The translations under genes were made by a program, and so were the position numbers. Positions 41,182 to 49,275 of a stretch of 64,000 nucleotides of DNA are shown here, in pieces. The notes under the pieces were generated by a model that was not told the origin of the DNA, made no database searches, and saw only the letters and a program-made list of their open reading frames with translations. The stretch covers positions 3,261,057-3,325,056 of the forward strand of contig NZ_KB913029.1 in NCBI RefSeq assembly GCF_000384115.1. Reading direction: 5' to 3'. Origin of the DNA: Sporichthya polymorpha DSM 43042. Its GTDB lineage: Bacteria; Actinomycetota; Actinomycetes; Sporichthyales; Sporichthyaceae. The first letter of the stretch is position 1. Each line of letters opens with the position of its first letter.

Positions 41182-41931
41182 TCAGGGCTGGACCGCGGGC
41201 GGCATCCGGAGCCGGACCGGGGGAGCGGGAGTCGTGCGGCGGGCGGCGTCGAGGCGGGCCAGCAGCGGGATCATCACCCCGAGGTCGACGACGAGCATCA
41301 GCAGGCCGGCGAGGCGCTGGTCGGCGACGACGGAGAGCCCGCCGAGTCCGTCCGTGCCGCCGTGCATCGGGTCGGTCGTGAGGAGCAGCGCGAGGCCGAG
41401 GAGCGCGTTCGCCTGTCCGGCGAGGACGAGCGCGATCTGCCGTGCGGCCGGTGGAGCGACGCGGTGCCCGGTCCCGAGAACGCATCGCCAGAACAGGTAG
41501 CCGGTCGCGAGGACGCTGATCGCGCGCACGATCTCCCACGTCGTCTCCTCGACCGCGCCGTGGACGTCGGGCAGGTGCCAGAACCACATCACCGCGGGAG
41601 CGGCGAGGGTGGCGGCGAACAGCAGCCGCCGAGCGCCGGGACGCGGCCGCGGATCGTTCGCCGGCAGCGTCAGCGCGAGCACCAAAGGCACCAGGACGCC
41701 GAGCGCGACGAGTTGCGTCATCAGCACGAGGTGCGAGCCGGTGCCGTCGTGCTGATGCCCCGTCACGGGAGCGGTCAGGCTCCGCGCGATCGCCCACGCC
41801 GTCCCGAGCTCCACGACGGCGACGCCGAGCAGCAGGCCGAGACTCGGCCCCCGCGACCGCGCGCCGTCGCCCAGCCCGAGCAGCCGCCGCAACCGGGCGA
41901 TCATCATCGCCACGAGCAGGCAGCAGGCCAC
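41182..41931 (-). CDS. CtaG-like membrane protein (cytochrome c oxidase assembly family)
   Basis: 249 residues with about six or seven hydrophobic helices. The caa3_CtaG pattern is visible: GSHLVLMTQLVALGVLVPLVLAL, MWFWHLPDVHGAVEE, LLGLALLLTTDPMHGG and VVADQRLAGLLMLVVDL. Family members are linked to copper delivery to oxidases. Here it ends an operon with an SDR and a linalool-dehydratase-like protein rather than with oxidase genes, which is unusual. GTG 41931 leaves 7 nt to the upstream stop; ATG codons at 41907 and 41904 are alternatives. Confidence 0.72.
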   Translation of the reverse strand: MACCLLVAMMIARLRRLLGLGDGARSRGPSLGLLLGVAVVELGTAWAIARSLTAPVTGHQHDGTGSHLVLMTQLVALGVLVPLVLALTLPANDPRPRPGARRLLFAATLAAPAVMWFWHLPDVHGAVEETTWEIVRAISVLATGYLFWRCVLGTGHRVAPPAARQIALVLAGQANALLGLALLLTTDPMHGGTDGLGGLSVVADQRLAGLLMLVVDLGVMIPLLARLDAARRTTPAPPVRLRMPPAVQP

Positions 41932-41938
41932 GGTGGCC

Positions 41939-43792
41939 CTACCCGGCCCGCAGGTCGAGGGTGGTCGGGCCGGTCAGCCGCACGCGGTGCTGCGCGCGCC
42001 CGTCCGCGTCGGCGGCGAAGGACTCGCCCGCGAGCCGGTACGTCGCACCGGGGCGCAGCCGGTCGAACGCGAGGTCGGTGTCGGTCGCCTGGCCCGCGAC
42101 GTCGAGGACGAACGACGCCCCGTCCGGGGTCGGGTACGCGGCCCGCAGCACGACGTCCGAGCGCGACACCGCCGCCAGGCGCGGCCCGTCGTACCGGCTG
42201 CGGCCGGTCAGGGCGGCGTGCAGCCCACCGGGAACGCCGAGGCGGCCCATCGCCGTCATGTTCCGCGTCATGCTGGACAGCCCCGCGCGGTTCCCGGCGG
42301 CGTCGGCCGGCCAGGTGCGATCGATGGTTCGGATCGCGTCGTCGGCGATGTCGACGTCACCCATCTCGCGGGCCGCGGCGGCCAGCACCGAGTGCGCGGC
42401 GGCGGTGTTGCGGCGGTAGTTGCCGGGGTCGAGGTTGTCGAGCGGCGTCGTCGTGAGGCGGACGAGGCCGTCGTCCCCGATCCGGACGAACTGATGCCGG
42501 TAGATCGCCCACTGCCGCGCGGCGATGTCGGGGTAGAGGCCGTGGAGCAGAAACGTCACGTACAGGTCCGAGGCCCGCGCGGTGCCGGGGAGGAAGGCAC
42601 CGAGGTGTTTGCTCCGCACGACCTTGAGTGAGCCGTCCCGCAGCGTGAACTCGCGCTCGAGCGTCTCGCGGAAGCGAGGGCGCAGGTCCGCGCTGTACTG
42701 CGTGCCGGTCGCGGAATCGTGGGCGGTGAGACCGGAGAGCGCGATGACGTTGCAGATCAGGTACGTCCAGTTCGGCTCGCACGGGTACGCGCAGACGTAG
42801 GACTCGGCCATCTGGCGCGCGACCTGCTCGGCGATCGTGTCCGCGTCGTAGGCGTACCGGTGCCGGCCGTCGTCGAAGGTGAGCGCGCCGGGGGAGCGGA
42901 ATCGCTGGTCGCCGGTCGCGGCCTCGTAGAGCCCGATCGACAGCAGGAGATACCCGCTGAGCATGACGTTCTCGCGGTGGATGGGATCGGGGTCCCAGCG
43001 CAGGTTGCCGACGAGGTTCTCGTACCGCCAGTACGTCCACACCTTCGGCGCGAGGTGCTTGACGATGAGGTTCCGCTGCGCCTCGCCGAGCCACCCGTCG
43101 AACGCGGGGTACCGGCCGGCGTGGGCGAGCGAGAGTGCCCACCCTGCGGTCGTGAGCTGGTACCGCCAGGCGGCTTCGCGGAACTGGTCGATGGTCGTGA
43201 AGCCCTCGAAGCTGTCCAGCGGCTGCAGCGCGAGATCGGTCAGCGGGCGCAGCGCGTCGAGGTCGGCGTCGGTGAACGGCTCCGGGGCCGGCGGCGTGGG
43301 GACGGCCCACGAACGGTTCGTCAGGACCTCGTTGAGTTCGCGCCCGCGGCGCCGGGCCACGCTCTGCTTCGCCCGGTCCGCCACCGCGGCGAGGGCGACC
43401 AGCAGGACCACGGTGACCGGGACCGCGAAGCGCGTCTCGTCCGCACGGCCGTCCGCGGCGACGGCGCCGAGCAGGGCGGCCGTCGCCCAGACCAACGGGG
43501 GACCGAGCACGATTCCGACGAGCAGCCAGCCGAACAGCGCGGCGAGGAACAACCCGGCCGCGACGGGGGCGAGCCACCAGAGCTCGCCCATCAGCAGCCC
43601 TGCGCCGGGGAGGGCCAGGCCGGCGCCGATCGCGGCGACGCGGTCGTTGCCGAGCGCGATCAGGGCCAGCGCGAGACCTTCGAGGGCGAGGAAGGACAGC
43701 AGCGCCCGGCGGACGATCCGCGCCGTGTTCGGTCCCCGCGCCGGGGCTTCCGGGTCCAGCAGGGGCAGGGGACGTTCGGCGACAGCCGTCAT
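41939..43792 (-). CDS. Membrane-anchored linalool dehydratase/isomerase-like protein
   Basis: 617 residues. About four to five hydrophobic helices occupy residues 28-140, followed by an alpha-alpha-barrel domain like linalool dehydratase/isomerase (Ldi). Seen directly: DQFREAAWRYQLTTAGWALSLAH (from Asp202), WTYWRYENLVGNLRWDPDPIHRENVMLSGYLLLSIGLY (252-289), and AYPCEPNWTYLICN with Cys338 and Cys347. The nine-residue spacing equals that of the catalytic Cys171/Cys180 of Castellaniella Ldi (from memory). A beta-rich tail follows residue ~540. Ldi isomerises or dehydrates tertiary allylic terpene alcohols; here a membrane-bound relative is expected. Operon: SDR upstream (1 nt gap), CtaG-like downstream. 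A second copy starts at 63206. Confidence 0.85.
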   Translation of the reverse strand: MTAVAERPLPLLDPEAPARGPNTARIVRRALLSFLALEGLALALIALGNDRVAAIGAGLALPGAGLLMGELWWLAPVAAGLFLAALFGWLLVGIVLGPPLVWATAALLGAVAADGRADETRFAVPVTVVLLVALAAVADRAKQSVARRRGRELNEVLTNRSWAVPTPPAPEPFTDADLDALRPLTDLALQPLDSFEGFTTIDQFREAAWRYQLTTAGWALSLAHAGRYPAFDGWLGEAQRNLIVKHLAPKVWTYWRYENLVGNLRWDPDPIHRENVMLSGYLLLSIGLYEAATGDQRFRSPGALTFDDGRHRYAYDADTIAEQVARQMAESYVCAYPCEPNWTYLICNVIALSGLTAHDSATGTQYSADLRPRFRETLEREFTLRDGSLKVVRSKHLGAFLPGTARASDLYVTFLLHGLYPDIAARQWAIYRHQFVRIGDDGLVRLTTTPLDNLDPGNYRRNTAAAHSVLAAAAREMGDVDIADDAIRTIDRTWPADAAGNRAGLSSMTRNMTAMGRLGVPGGLHAALTGRSRYDGPRLAAVSRSDVVLRAAYPTPDGASFVLDVAGQATDTDLAFDRLRPGATYRLAGESFAADADGRAQHRVRLTGPTTLDLRAG

Positions 43793-43793
43793 G

Positions 43794-44561
43794 TCAGTCC
43801 ACGAGGTCGGCGAGGCGGGTGTTCTGGACCTTGCGCATGATGGCCGGGCTGATCCGTTCCGCGATCGCGCCGCCCTTCGCGACGGCGCCCGGCACGATCA
43901 TCAGCTTCTTGCGTGCGAGGCCCTTCTCGATCCCGGCGACGATCTTCTCCGGCGTCGTGGCCATCGAGCGCTTGCGCTTCTTGGGGTCGGCGAAGAAGTC
44001 CTTCGCCATGGGTGTCGCGACCGCGGCCGGGCAGACGATGCCGATCGTCACGCCCTGGTGGCCGTGCTCGTGGTGCAGGCTGACGAGGTAGTTGATGACG
44101 GCGGCCTTCGTCGCGCCGTAGGCGGCCATCTTCTTCGGCGGGACGAGGCCGGTCGCGGAGGCGAGGATCGCGAACTCGCCACGGCCGCGCGCGAGCATCA
44201 GCGGGAACACGGTGTCGACGAGGTTCACGACGCCGAAGAAGTTCACCCGCACCATGAGTTCGACGTCGGCCTGGGAAACCTCGAGCGTCGGACCGACGCG
44301 CGCGATGCCGGCGCTGCCCAGGACGTGCTCGATCGGCCCGACCGCCTCGATCTGACGGACCGTCTCGGCGAGGGCGGCCCGGTCGCCGACGTCGGTGTTC
44401 CAGGGCATCACGGCGGTCCCGAACTGCTCGACGACCGCGTCGAGGTTCTGCTTCGCGACGTCGATGACCGCGACCCGGTACCCGCGCTGGACGAGTCGGC
44501 GCGTGGCCGCGAGGCCGATCCCGCTGGCGCCGCCCGTCACGAGAGCGATCGGCTGAGCCAT
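43794..44561 (-). CDS. SDR-family oxidoreductase
   Basis: 255 residues, classical SDR. ALVTGGASGIGLAATRRLVQRGY (residues ~6-28), SAGIARVGP near 83, catalytic YGATK near 150. It probably oxidises or reduces the alcohol or ketone made by or fed to the linalool-dehydratase-like enzyme. ATG 44561 has GGAGG; an upstream ATG at 44573 is less well placed. It is first in the operon, with the operator-like palindrome 44574-44593 only 12 bp before the start. The carboxy-terminal ~50 residues are basic, as in SDR members annotated only as oxidoreductases. Confidence 0.86.
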   Translation of the reverse strand: MAQPIALVTGGASGIGLAATRRLVQRGYRVAVIDVAKQNLDAVVEQFGTAVMPWNTDVGDRAALAETVRQIEAVGPIEHVLGSAGIARVGPTLEVSQADVELMVRVNFFGVVNLVDTVFPLMLARGRGEFAILASATGLVPPKKMAAYGATKAAVINYLVSLHHEHGHQGVTIGIVCPAAVATPMAKDFFADPKKRKRSMATTPEKIVAGIEKGLARKKLMIVPGAVAKGGAIAERISPAIMRKVQNTRLADLVD

Positions 44562-44573
44562 CTGGACCTCCAT

Positions 44574-44593
44574 CTGGTACCGGCTGGTTCCAG
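44574..44593. promoter_or_regulatory. Operator-like palindrome CTGGTACC-ggct-GGTTCCAG
   Basis: Two 8-bp arms with a 4-bp spacer and a single mismatch. It is almost identical to the perfect palindrome at 63153-63172 next to the TetR at 62502. It lies immediately in front of the SDR/linalool-dehydratase-like/CtaG-like operon, so that operon is a probable TetR target. Confidence 0.75.
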
Positions 44594-44620
44594 ATCAATC
44601 GTAGGTGCTGGGCGGGTGTT

Positions 44621-45649
44621 TCACCAGGCCCGAGCGGCGGGTCCGTCGAGGACCGCGGCGCGCACGTCGGCGGCGTCACCCAGCCGGGCCCGCAGTCCGT
44701 GCGCCCGCCGGAGCCGCAGGTGCGCGTCGACCTCCCAGGTGAAGCCCATGCCGCCGTGGTTCTGGATGTCGTCGCGGGCGTTCGTCACCGCCGCGTCGCT
44801 CGCGACCAGCAGCGCGCTCGCCGCCAGCTGCCCCGCACCCCCAGGGGGTGTCACCCTTTCGTCGGGGTTTTCCACAGCGGCGAGCGCGGCGAGGAGGGCC
44901 AGCTGGGTCGCGGCGTCGGCGCGGGTGGCCATGTCGGCGCAGCGTTGCTGGACCATCTGGAACGACCCGATCGGGCGGCCGAACTGCTCGCGGACCGCGG
45001 TGTGAGCGACGCTGGCCGCGACCGAGGCCTGGGCGAGGCCGGCCAGGTAGGCGGCGACGAGGACGGTCGCGAGCGTCCAGGCCGCCGGGCCCTCGGCGTA
45101 CCGGGCCGCGGCGTCGACGGCGACCCGGGCCGGGCGGGCGCCGGGGTCCATCGAGTCGGGCGTCGGCTCGACCGTCACGGCCGCCTCGACGAGCGCCGCC
45201 CCGGTGGGGGAGAGGACGAGCCAGGCCGCGGCGTCCTCGCGGTCGTCGGTGCGGAAGGTCCCGGTGACGCGGGGACCAAGTGCTGACGGTGCGTCAGCAA
45301 CCCCGTCGGCAACGAGGACGCCGACGGGCAGGCCGCCGATCAGCTCGGCGGACGGGAACAGGGTCGCGGCGACCGTGGTCCCGAGATAGGGCCCCGCGGT
45401 CAGGGTGCGGCCGAGCTCGCGGTGGAGCAGGGCGAGCTCCCCGGCGCCGAGGCCGAGACCGCCCGCCTCCTCGGGAACGGCGAGGCCGAACCAGCCCTGG
45501 GCGGCGGCCTTCTCCCAGACGCCGGCGTCGCGAACGGGGCCGTCGGCGCGGGCGCGGAGGGCCGCGGCGGCTGCCGCCGGGTCGAGCAGGTCGACGGCGG
45601 CGTCGACGATCGCGCGCTGCACGTCGTCGGGGACGAGGTCGAGAGGCAT
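44621..45649 (-). CDS. Acyl-CoA dehydrogenase, smaller subunit of a pair
   Basis: 342 residues. FGLAVPEEAGGLGLGAGELALLHRELGR near residue 54, VREQFGRPIGSFQMVQQRCADMATRADAATQ near 215, DIQNHGGMGFTWEVDAHLRLRRAHGL near 292: the small-subunit pattern also seen at 5079 and 48145. An in-frame piece around residues 257-270 (VENPDERVTPPGG) is encoded by DNA matching half of the dispersed terminator element (44846-44876), as if the repeat had entered the gene without breaking it. The partner is probably 45654-46817, 4 nt upstream. Confidence 0.84.
   Translation of the reverse strand: MPLDLVPDDVQRAIVDAAVDLLDPAAAAAALRARADGPVRDAGVWEKAAAQGWFGLAVPEEAGGLGLGAGELALLHRELGRTLTAGPYLGTTVAATLFPSAELIGGLPVGVLVADGVADAPSALGPRVTGTFRTDDREDAAAWLVLSPTGAALVEAAVTVEPTPDSMDPGARPARVAVDAAARYAEGPAAWTLATVLVAAYLAGLAQASVAASVAHTAVREQFGRPIGSFQMVQQRCADMATRADAATQLALLAALAAVENPDERVTPPGGAGQLAASALLVASDAAVTNARDDIQNHGGMGFTWEVDAHLRLRRAHGLRARLGDAADVRAAVLDGPAARAW
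44846..44876. repeat. Half-copy of the dispersed terminator element inside a coding region
   Basis: GGGTGTCACCCTTTC followed after a few bases by GTTTTCCACAG, the same succession as the right arm and flank of the element at 19214-19263. It lies in frame within the acyl-CoA dehydrogenase gene on the minus strand. Confidence 0.5.
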
Positions 45650-45653
45650 CGGC

Positions 45654-46817
45654 TCACCGCCCCCGGGGCAGACCGAGGACGCGTTCGGCGACGATGCCGC
45701 GCTGGACGTCCTTGGTGCCGGCCGCGATCGTCGTCGCGAACAGGTAGAGGTAGTCGTGGACCCACGGGCTGCCCTCGGCCAGGCCCTCGAGCCCGCGCAG
45801 GTCGACGGCGAGTGCCGCGACCCGCTGCTGCAGTTGCGAGAAGAGCAGCCGGACCATCGACGCCTCCGGCCCCGGCTGCGAGCTGCGGGCGTTGCGGCTG
45901 ATGACGGCGAGGGTCATCGCCAGCACCGCGTGCGCCTCGGCGCGGGCGGTGGCGAGACGCTCGGCGAGACCGGAGTCCTCGATCAGCGCCCGGCCGGCGC
46001 GGTCGGTCCGGGTCCGGGCGAGGTCGACGAGCTCGTCCACCCGGGCGACCAGCTCGACCTGCTCGGGGAGGAAGCCGGTGCCGCGCTCGAAGGAGAGCGT
46101 CGACATCGCGACGCGCCACCCGTCGTCGACGGCGCCGACGACGTTGGTCAGCGGGATGCGGACGTCGTCGTAGAAGACCTCGCAGAAGTCGTCGTGCCCG
46201 GTGATCGTGCGGATCGGGCGGACCTCGATGCCGGGGGTGTCCATCGGGCACACGACCCAGGTGATCCCGTCCTGGCGGCGCGCGCCGGTGGACGTGCGCA
46301 CGAGCAGTTCCTGCTGCTGGGCGTGGTGGGCGTAGGACGTCCAGATCTTCTGGCCGTTGACGACGAGGTGGTCGCCGTCGATCACCGCGCGCGTCGAGAG
46401 GCCGGCGAGGTCGCTGCCCGCGCCGGGCTCGCTGAAGCCCTGGCACCAGATCTCCTCGCCGGAGAGGATCCGCGGCAGGTGACGCTGCTTCAGTTCCTCG
46501 TCGGCGCAGGCGATCAGCGTCGGGCCGGCGTGCGCGTTGCCGACGAAGCAGACCCCGGTCTCGGTCGGCGCCCCCGCGCGGGCGTACTCGGAGTACCAGA
46601 TCACCTGCTGCACGAGCGAGAGCCCGCGGCCGCCGTACTCGGCCGGCCAGGAGATGCCGGCCCACCCCGCGTCGAACTGCCGGCGCTGCCAGGCGACGTC
46701 GAACTCGACCATCGCCGGACCGGCCGGTGGGCGGCGCTCGCGGGGCGCGTTCTCGGCGAGCCAGGTCGCGACCTCGTCGCGGAAGGCGCGCTCGGAGGCG
46801 TTGAGGGTGAGATCCAC
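45654..46817 (-). CDS. Acyl-CoA dehydrogenase, larger subunit of a pair
   Basis: 387 residues. WCQGFSEPGAGSDLAGLSTRAVIDGDHLVVNGQKIWTSYAHHAQ (residues ~125-168), YDDVRIPLTNVVGAVDDGWRVAMSTL near 215, and FATTIAAGTKDVQRGIVAERVLGLPRG at the end. FAD-dependent alpha,beta-desaturation of an acyl-CoA is expected. Co-transcribed with the small subunit 4 nt downstream. GTG 46817 start; the 80-bp gap to the divergent gene at 46898 contains an AATCAT-type element. Confidence 0.88.
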   Translation of the reverse strand: MDLTLNASERAFRDEVATWLAENAPRERRPPAGPAMVEFDVAWQRRQFDAGWAGISWPAEYGGRGLSLVQQVIWYSEYARAGAPTETGVCFVGNAHAGPTLIACADEELKQRHLPRILSGEEIWCQGFSEPGAGSDLAGLSTRAVIDGDHLVVNGQKIWTSYAHHAQQQELLVRTSTGARRQDGITWVVCPMDTPGIEVRPIRTITGHDDFCEVFYDDVRIPLTNVVGAVDDGWRVAMSTLSFERGTGFLPEQVELVARVDELVDLARTRTDRAGRALIEDSGLAERLATARAEAHAVLAMTLAVISRNARSSQPGPEASMVRLLFSQLQQRVAALAVDLRGLEGLAEGSPWVHDYLYLFATTIAAGTKDVQRGIVAERVLGLPRGR

Positions 46818-46861
46818 GGCGCTCCGGTCGGGGTGCGGCGTCGGCGGAGGATCGCCAACTG

Positions 46862-46891
46862 TGAAGATGATTTTATCTGTTCGGGTACCCT
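46862..46891. promoter_or_regulatory. Divergent promoter with AATCAT-type element and leaderless -10
   Basis: TGAAGATGATTTT (46862-46874; reverse AAAATCATCTTCA) and TACCCT at 46886-46891 with 6 nt to ATG 46898. An AGAT-N6-ATCT inverted repeat overlaps the element. Confidence 0.5.
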
Positions 46892-46897
46892 AGCGCC

Positions 46898-48058
46898 ATG
46901 GTTGACCTGGCGGGGCGAGACGACGCGGAGGCGGAGACCGAGCTGCGCGCGCGCCTGCGCGACCTGGTGGCCTCGCACCTGCCGCCCCGGCCGAAGGACA
47001 AGGCCGAGCGGCTCGCCTGGGCCCGACGCTTCCAGGCGGCGCTGTACGACGCGGGGCTCGCCGCCCCGTCGTGGCCGGTCGAAGCGGGCGGCATGGGCCT
47101 GACCGTCCGGATGCAGCTCGTCCACCACGACGAGCTCGCGAAGGCGGGCGCGCCGTCGCACCCCGCGCCGATCGGGTTCATCGTCGGGCCGACGCTGGTC
47201 GCGGTCGGAACCGAGGCCCAGCGCGAACGCTTCCTCCGTCCCCTGCTGCGCGCGGACGAGCTGTGGTGCCAGGGCTTCAGCGAACCGGGCGCCGGCAGCG
47301 ACCTCACCGCGCTCACGACCAGGGCCGTCCGCGACGGGGACGACTACGTCCTCACCGGGCAGAAGGTCTGGACGACCGGTGCCCAGCAGGCCGACTGGAT
47401 GTTCGCGCTCGTGCGCACCGGCCCGGCCGGCCCGAACGGGGCGGGCATCACCTACCTGCTGCTGCCGATGGACTCCCCGGGCCTGCAGGTCCGGCCGTTG
47501 CGCGACATCACCGGGACCGCGCACTTCGCCGAGGTGTTCCTCGACGAGGTCCGCGTCCCGGTCGCCAACCGCGTCGGCGCCGAGGGGGAGGGGTGGCAGG
47601 TCGCGCGCACCAGCCTCGGCTTCGAGCGCTCGACCGCGTTCGCCGCGGGGGAGATGAAGAGCCGCGCGCTGCTCGAGCGGATCGTCGGCGTCGCCGCCCG
47701 GACCGGTGCGCTCACCGACCCGCTGATCCGGCAGGAGATCGCCCGCGCCGAGGCCGACGTCCGCATCTCCGGTCAGCACAACGCCCGTGCCCTCGCCGAC
47801 GCGCTCGCCGGCCGCGCCCCCGGGCCGCTCTCGAGCCTGAACCGGCTCGGCCGCGCCGAGTCCGAGCAGCGCCTGCACGAGCTCGCGCTGCGGATCCTCG
47901 GCCCCGACGCCCTCCTCGGCACCGGCCCCGACGCCCCCGACCGCGGCGCCTGGGCCTACGGCTACCTGATGACCCGGGCCTCCACCATCGGCGCCGGGAC
48001 CTCCCAGATCCAGCGCAACACCCTCGCCGAGAAGGTCCTCGGCCTCCCCCGCGACTGA
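46898..48058 (+). CDS. Acyl-CoA dehydrogenase, larger-subunit type
   Basis: 386 residues. ELWCQGFSEPGAGSDLTALTTRAVRDGDDYVLTGQKVWTTGAQQ (residues ~122-165), LDEVRVPVANRVGAEGEGWQVA near 215, and RASTIGAGTSQIQRNTLAEKVLGLPRD at the end. Leaderless start. It converges on 48145-49275, a small-subunit type, across a strong hairpin, and could form a heteromer with it although they are on opposite strands. Acyl substrate unknown. Confidence 0.88.
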   Translation: MVDLAGRDDAEAETELRARLRDLVASHLPPRPKDKAERLAWARRFQAALYDAGLAAPSWPVEAGGMGLTVRMQLVHHDELAKAGAPSHPAPIGFIVGPTLVAVGTEAQRERFLRPLLRADELWCQGFSEPGAGSDLTALTTRAVRDGDDYVLTGQKVWTTGAQQADWMFALVRTGPAGPNGAGITYLLLPMDSPGLQVRPLRDITGTAHFAEVFLDEVRVPVANRVGAEGEGWQVARTSLGFERSTAFAAGEMKSRALLERIVGVAARTGALTDPLIRQEIARAEADVRISGQHNARALADALAGRAPGPLSSLNRLGRAESEQRLHELALRILGPDALLGTGPDAPDRGAWAYGYLMTRASTIGAGTSQIQRNTLAEKVLGLPRD

Positions 48059-48064
48059 CCGCCA

Positions 48065-48110
48065 TGGAGATGACATCTCTTGTGCACGTGCACTGAAGAT
48101 GTCATCTCCA
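48065..48110. terminator. Bidirectional terminator hairpin
   Basis: Perfect 14-bp arms TGGAGATGACATCT and AGATGTCATCTCCA with an 18-nt loop that itself holds the 12-bp palindrome GTGCACGTGCAC. It lies between two convergent acyl-CoA dehydrogenase genes. It is unrelated in sequence to the dispersed GGGTGACACCC element and lacks a U tract. Confidence 0.65.
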
Positions 48111-48144
48111 GTGCAGGGGCGGGCGACGAGGCAGGGGCGAGGGG

Positions 48145-49275
48145 TCAGGAGGCAGCGGCGGCGACCTGGCGTTCGAGGACGGAGACGGCGCGTTCGCGCC
48201 AGTAGGACGGAGAGCCGAAGAGGACCTCGTCGGCCTTCGCGCGCCGGAGGTAGAGGTGGCAGACGTGCTCCCAGGTGAAGCCGATGCCGCCGTGGACCTG
48301 GAGGCAGTCCTGGGCGACCTTGACGGCGGCGTCGGCGCAGTGGCCCGCGGTCGTGGCGCAGACGAGCTCGGCCTCGTCGTCGGTCGGGTCGGCACCGCGG
48401 CCGTCGTCGAGGATCCCGGTGGCGCTCCACAGCAGGCTGCGTGAGCCCTCGACGGCGAGGAGCATGTCCGCGCACAGGTGCTTGATCGCCTGGAACGACC
48501 CGATCGGCTTGCCGAACTGGACGCGGACCTTCGCGTACTCGACGGCGAGGTCGAGGCACGCCTGCGCGAGGCCGACCTGCTCGGCGGCGAGGAGGACGGC
48601 CGCGGTCCGCGACCAGGTCAGCAACGCCTCGGCGGCGGGGACGCCCTCGAGCAACAGGGTCGCGGGCGCGGAGGACAGGGTCACGGTCCCGACCGGACGC
48701 AGCAGGTCGAGGCCGCCGTGGACCTCGACGGTGGCGACGCCGGGCTCCACCACGAACAGCCCCGGCCCGTCGGGGGTCGTCGCGCTGACGACCAGCCGCG
48801 CGCCCACCGGGTCGGTCACGTAGCACTTGACGCCGGTGAGCTCCCACCCGTCGCCGGCCGGGACCGCGCTCGTCTCGGGGGCTGCGAGCCAGCCCGCGGA
48901 GCCCTCCGCGAGCGCGACCGTGACGACCGATCCCGCGGCCGCGTCGGCGAGCAGCGCCGGAACCGACGGGGCACCGGTGGCCGCGAGCAACGAGACCGCG
49001 ACACCCACCGACAGCAACGGCGACGGCGCGAGGGCGACACCGCACTCCTCGAGCGCGGCCGCGAGGTCACCGGGCGATCCACCCTGACCGCCGAGTTCCT
49101 CGCCGACGTGCAGCGTCGGCAGCCCGACCTTCACCAACGCGGACCACAGCGCCTCGGACGGGCCGGAGTCCAGCGCCGCCCGCACCTGCTCGGGGCTCGC
49201 GTGGTCGGCCAGCACGTCGCGCACGGCCTCGCGCAGCGCGGTGCGGTCCTCGTTCTCGCCCTCCACAGCGGGCAT
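48145..49275 (-). CDS. Acyl-CoA dehydrogenase, smaller-subunit type
   Basis: 376 residues. A weakly conserved first half (LPTLHVGEELGGQGGSPGDLAAALEECG near residue 52), then YAKVRVQFGKPIGSFQAIKHLCADMLLAVEGSRSLLW near 245 and DCLQVHGGIGFTWEHVCHLYLRRAKADEVLFGSP near 318. It is last in the leftward ABC-transporter operon, overlapping the epimerase-fusion stop (ATGA), so import, epimerase and desaturation functions share one transcript. Probable partner: 46898-48058. Confidence 0.86.
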   Translation of the reverse strand: MPAVEGENEDRTALREAVRDVLADHASPEQVRAALDSGPSEALWSALVKVGLPTLHVGEELGGQGGSPGDLAAALEECGVALAPSPLLSVGVAVSLLAATGAPSVPALLADAAAGSVVTVALAEGSAGWLAAPETSAVPAGDGWELTGVKCYVTDPVGARLVVSATTPDGPGLFVVEPGVATVEVHGGLDLLRPVGTVTLSSAPATLLLEGVPAAEALLTWSRTAAVLLAAEQVGLAQACLDLAVEYAKVRVQFGKPIGSFQAIKHLCADMLLAVEGSRSLLWSATGILDDGRGADPTDDEAELVCATTAGHCADAAVKVAQDCLQVHGGIGFTWEHVCHLYLRRAKADEVLFGSPSYWRERAVSVLERQVAAAAS

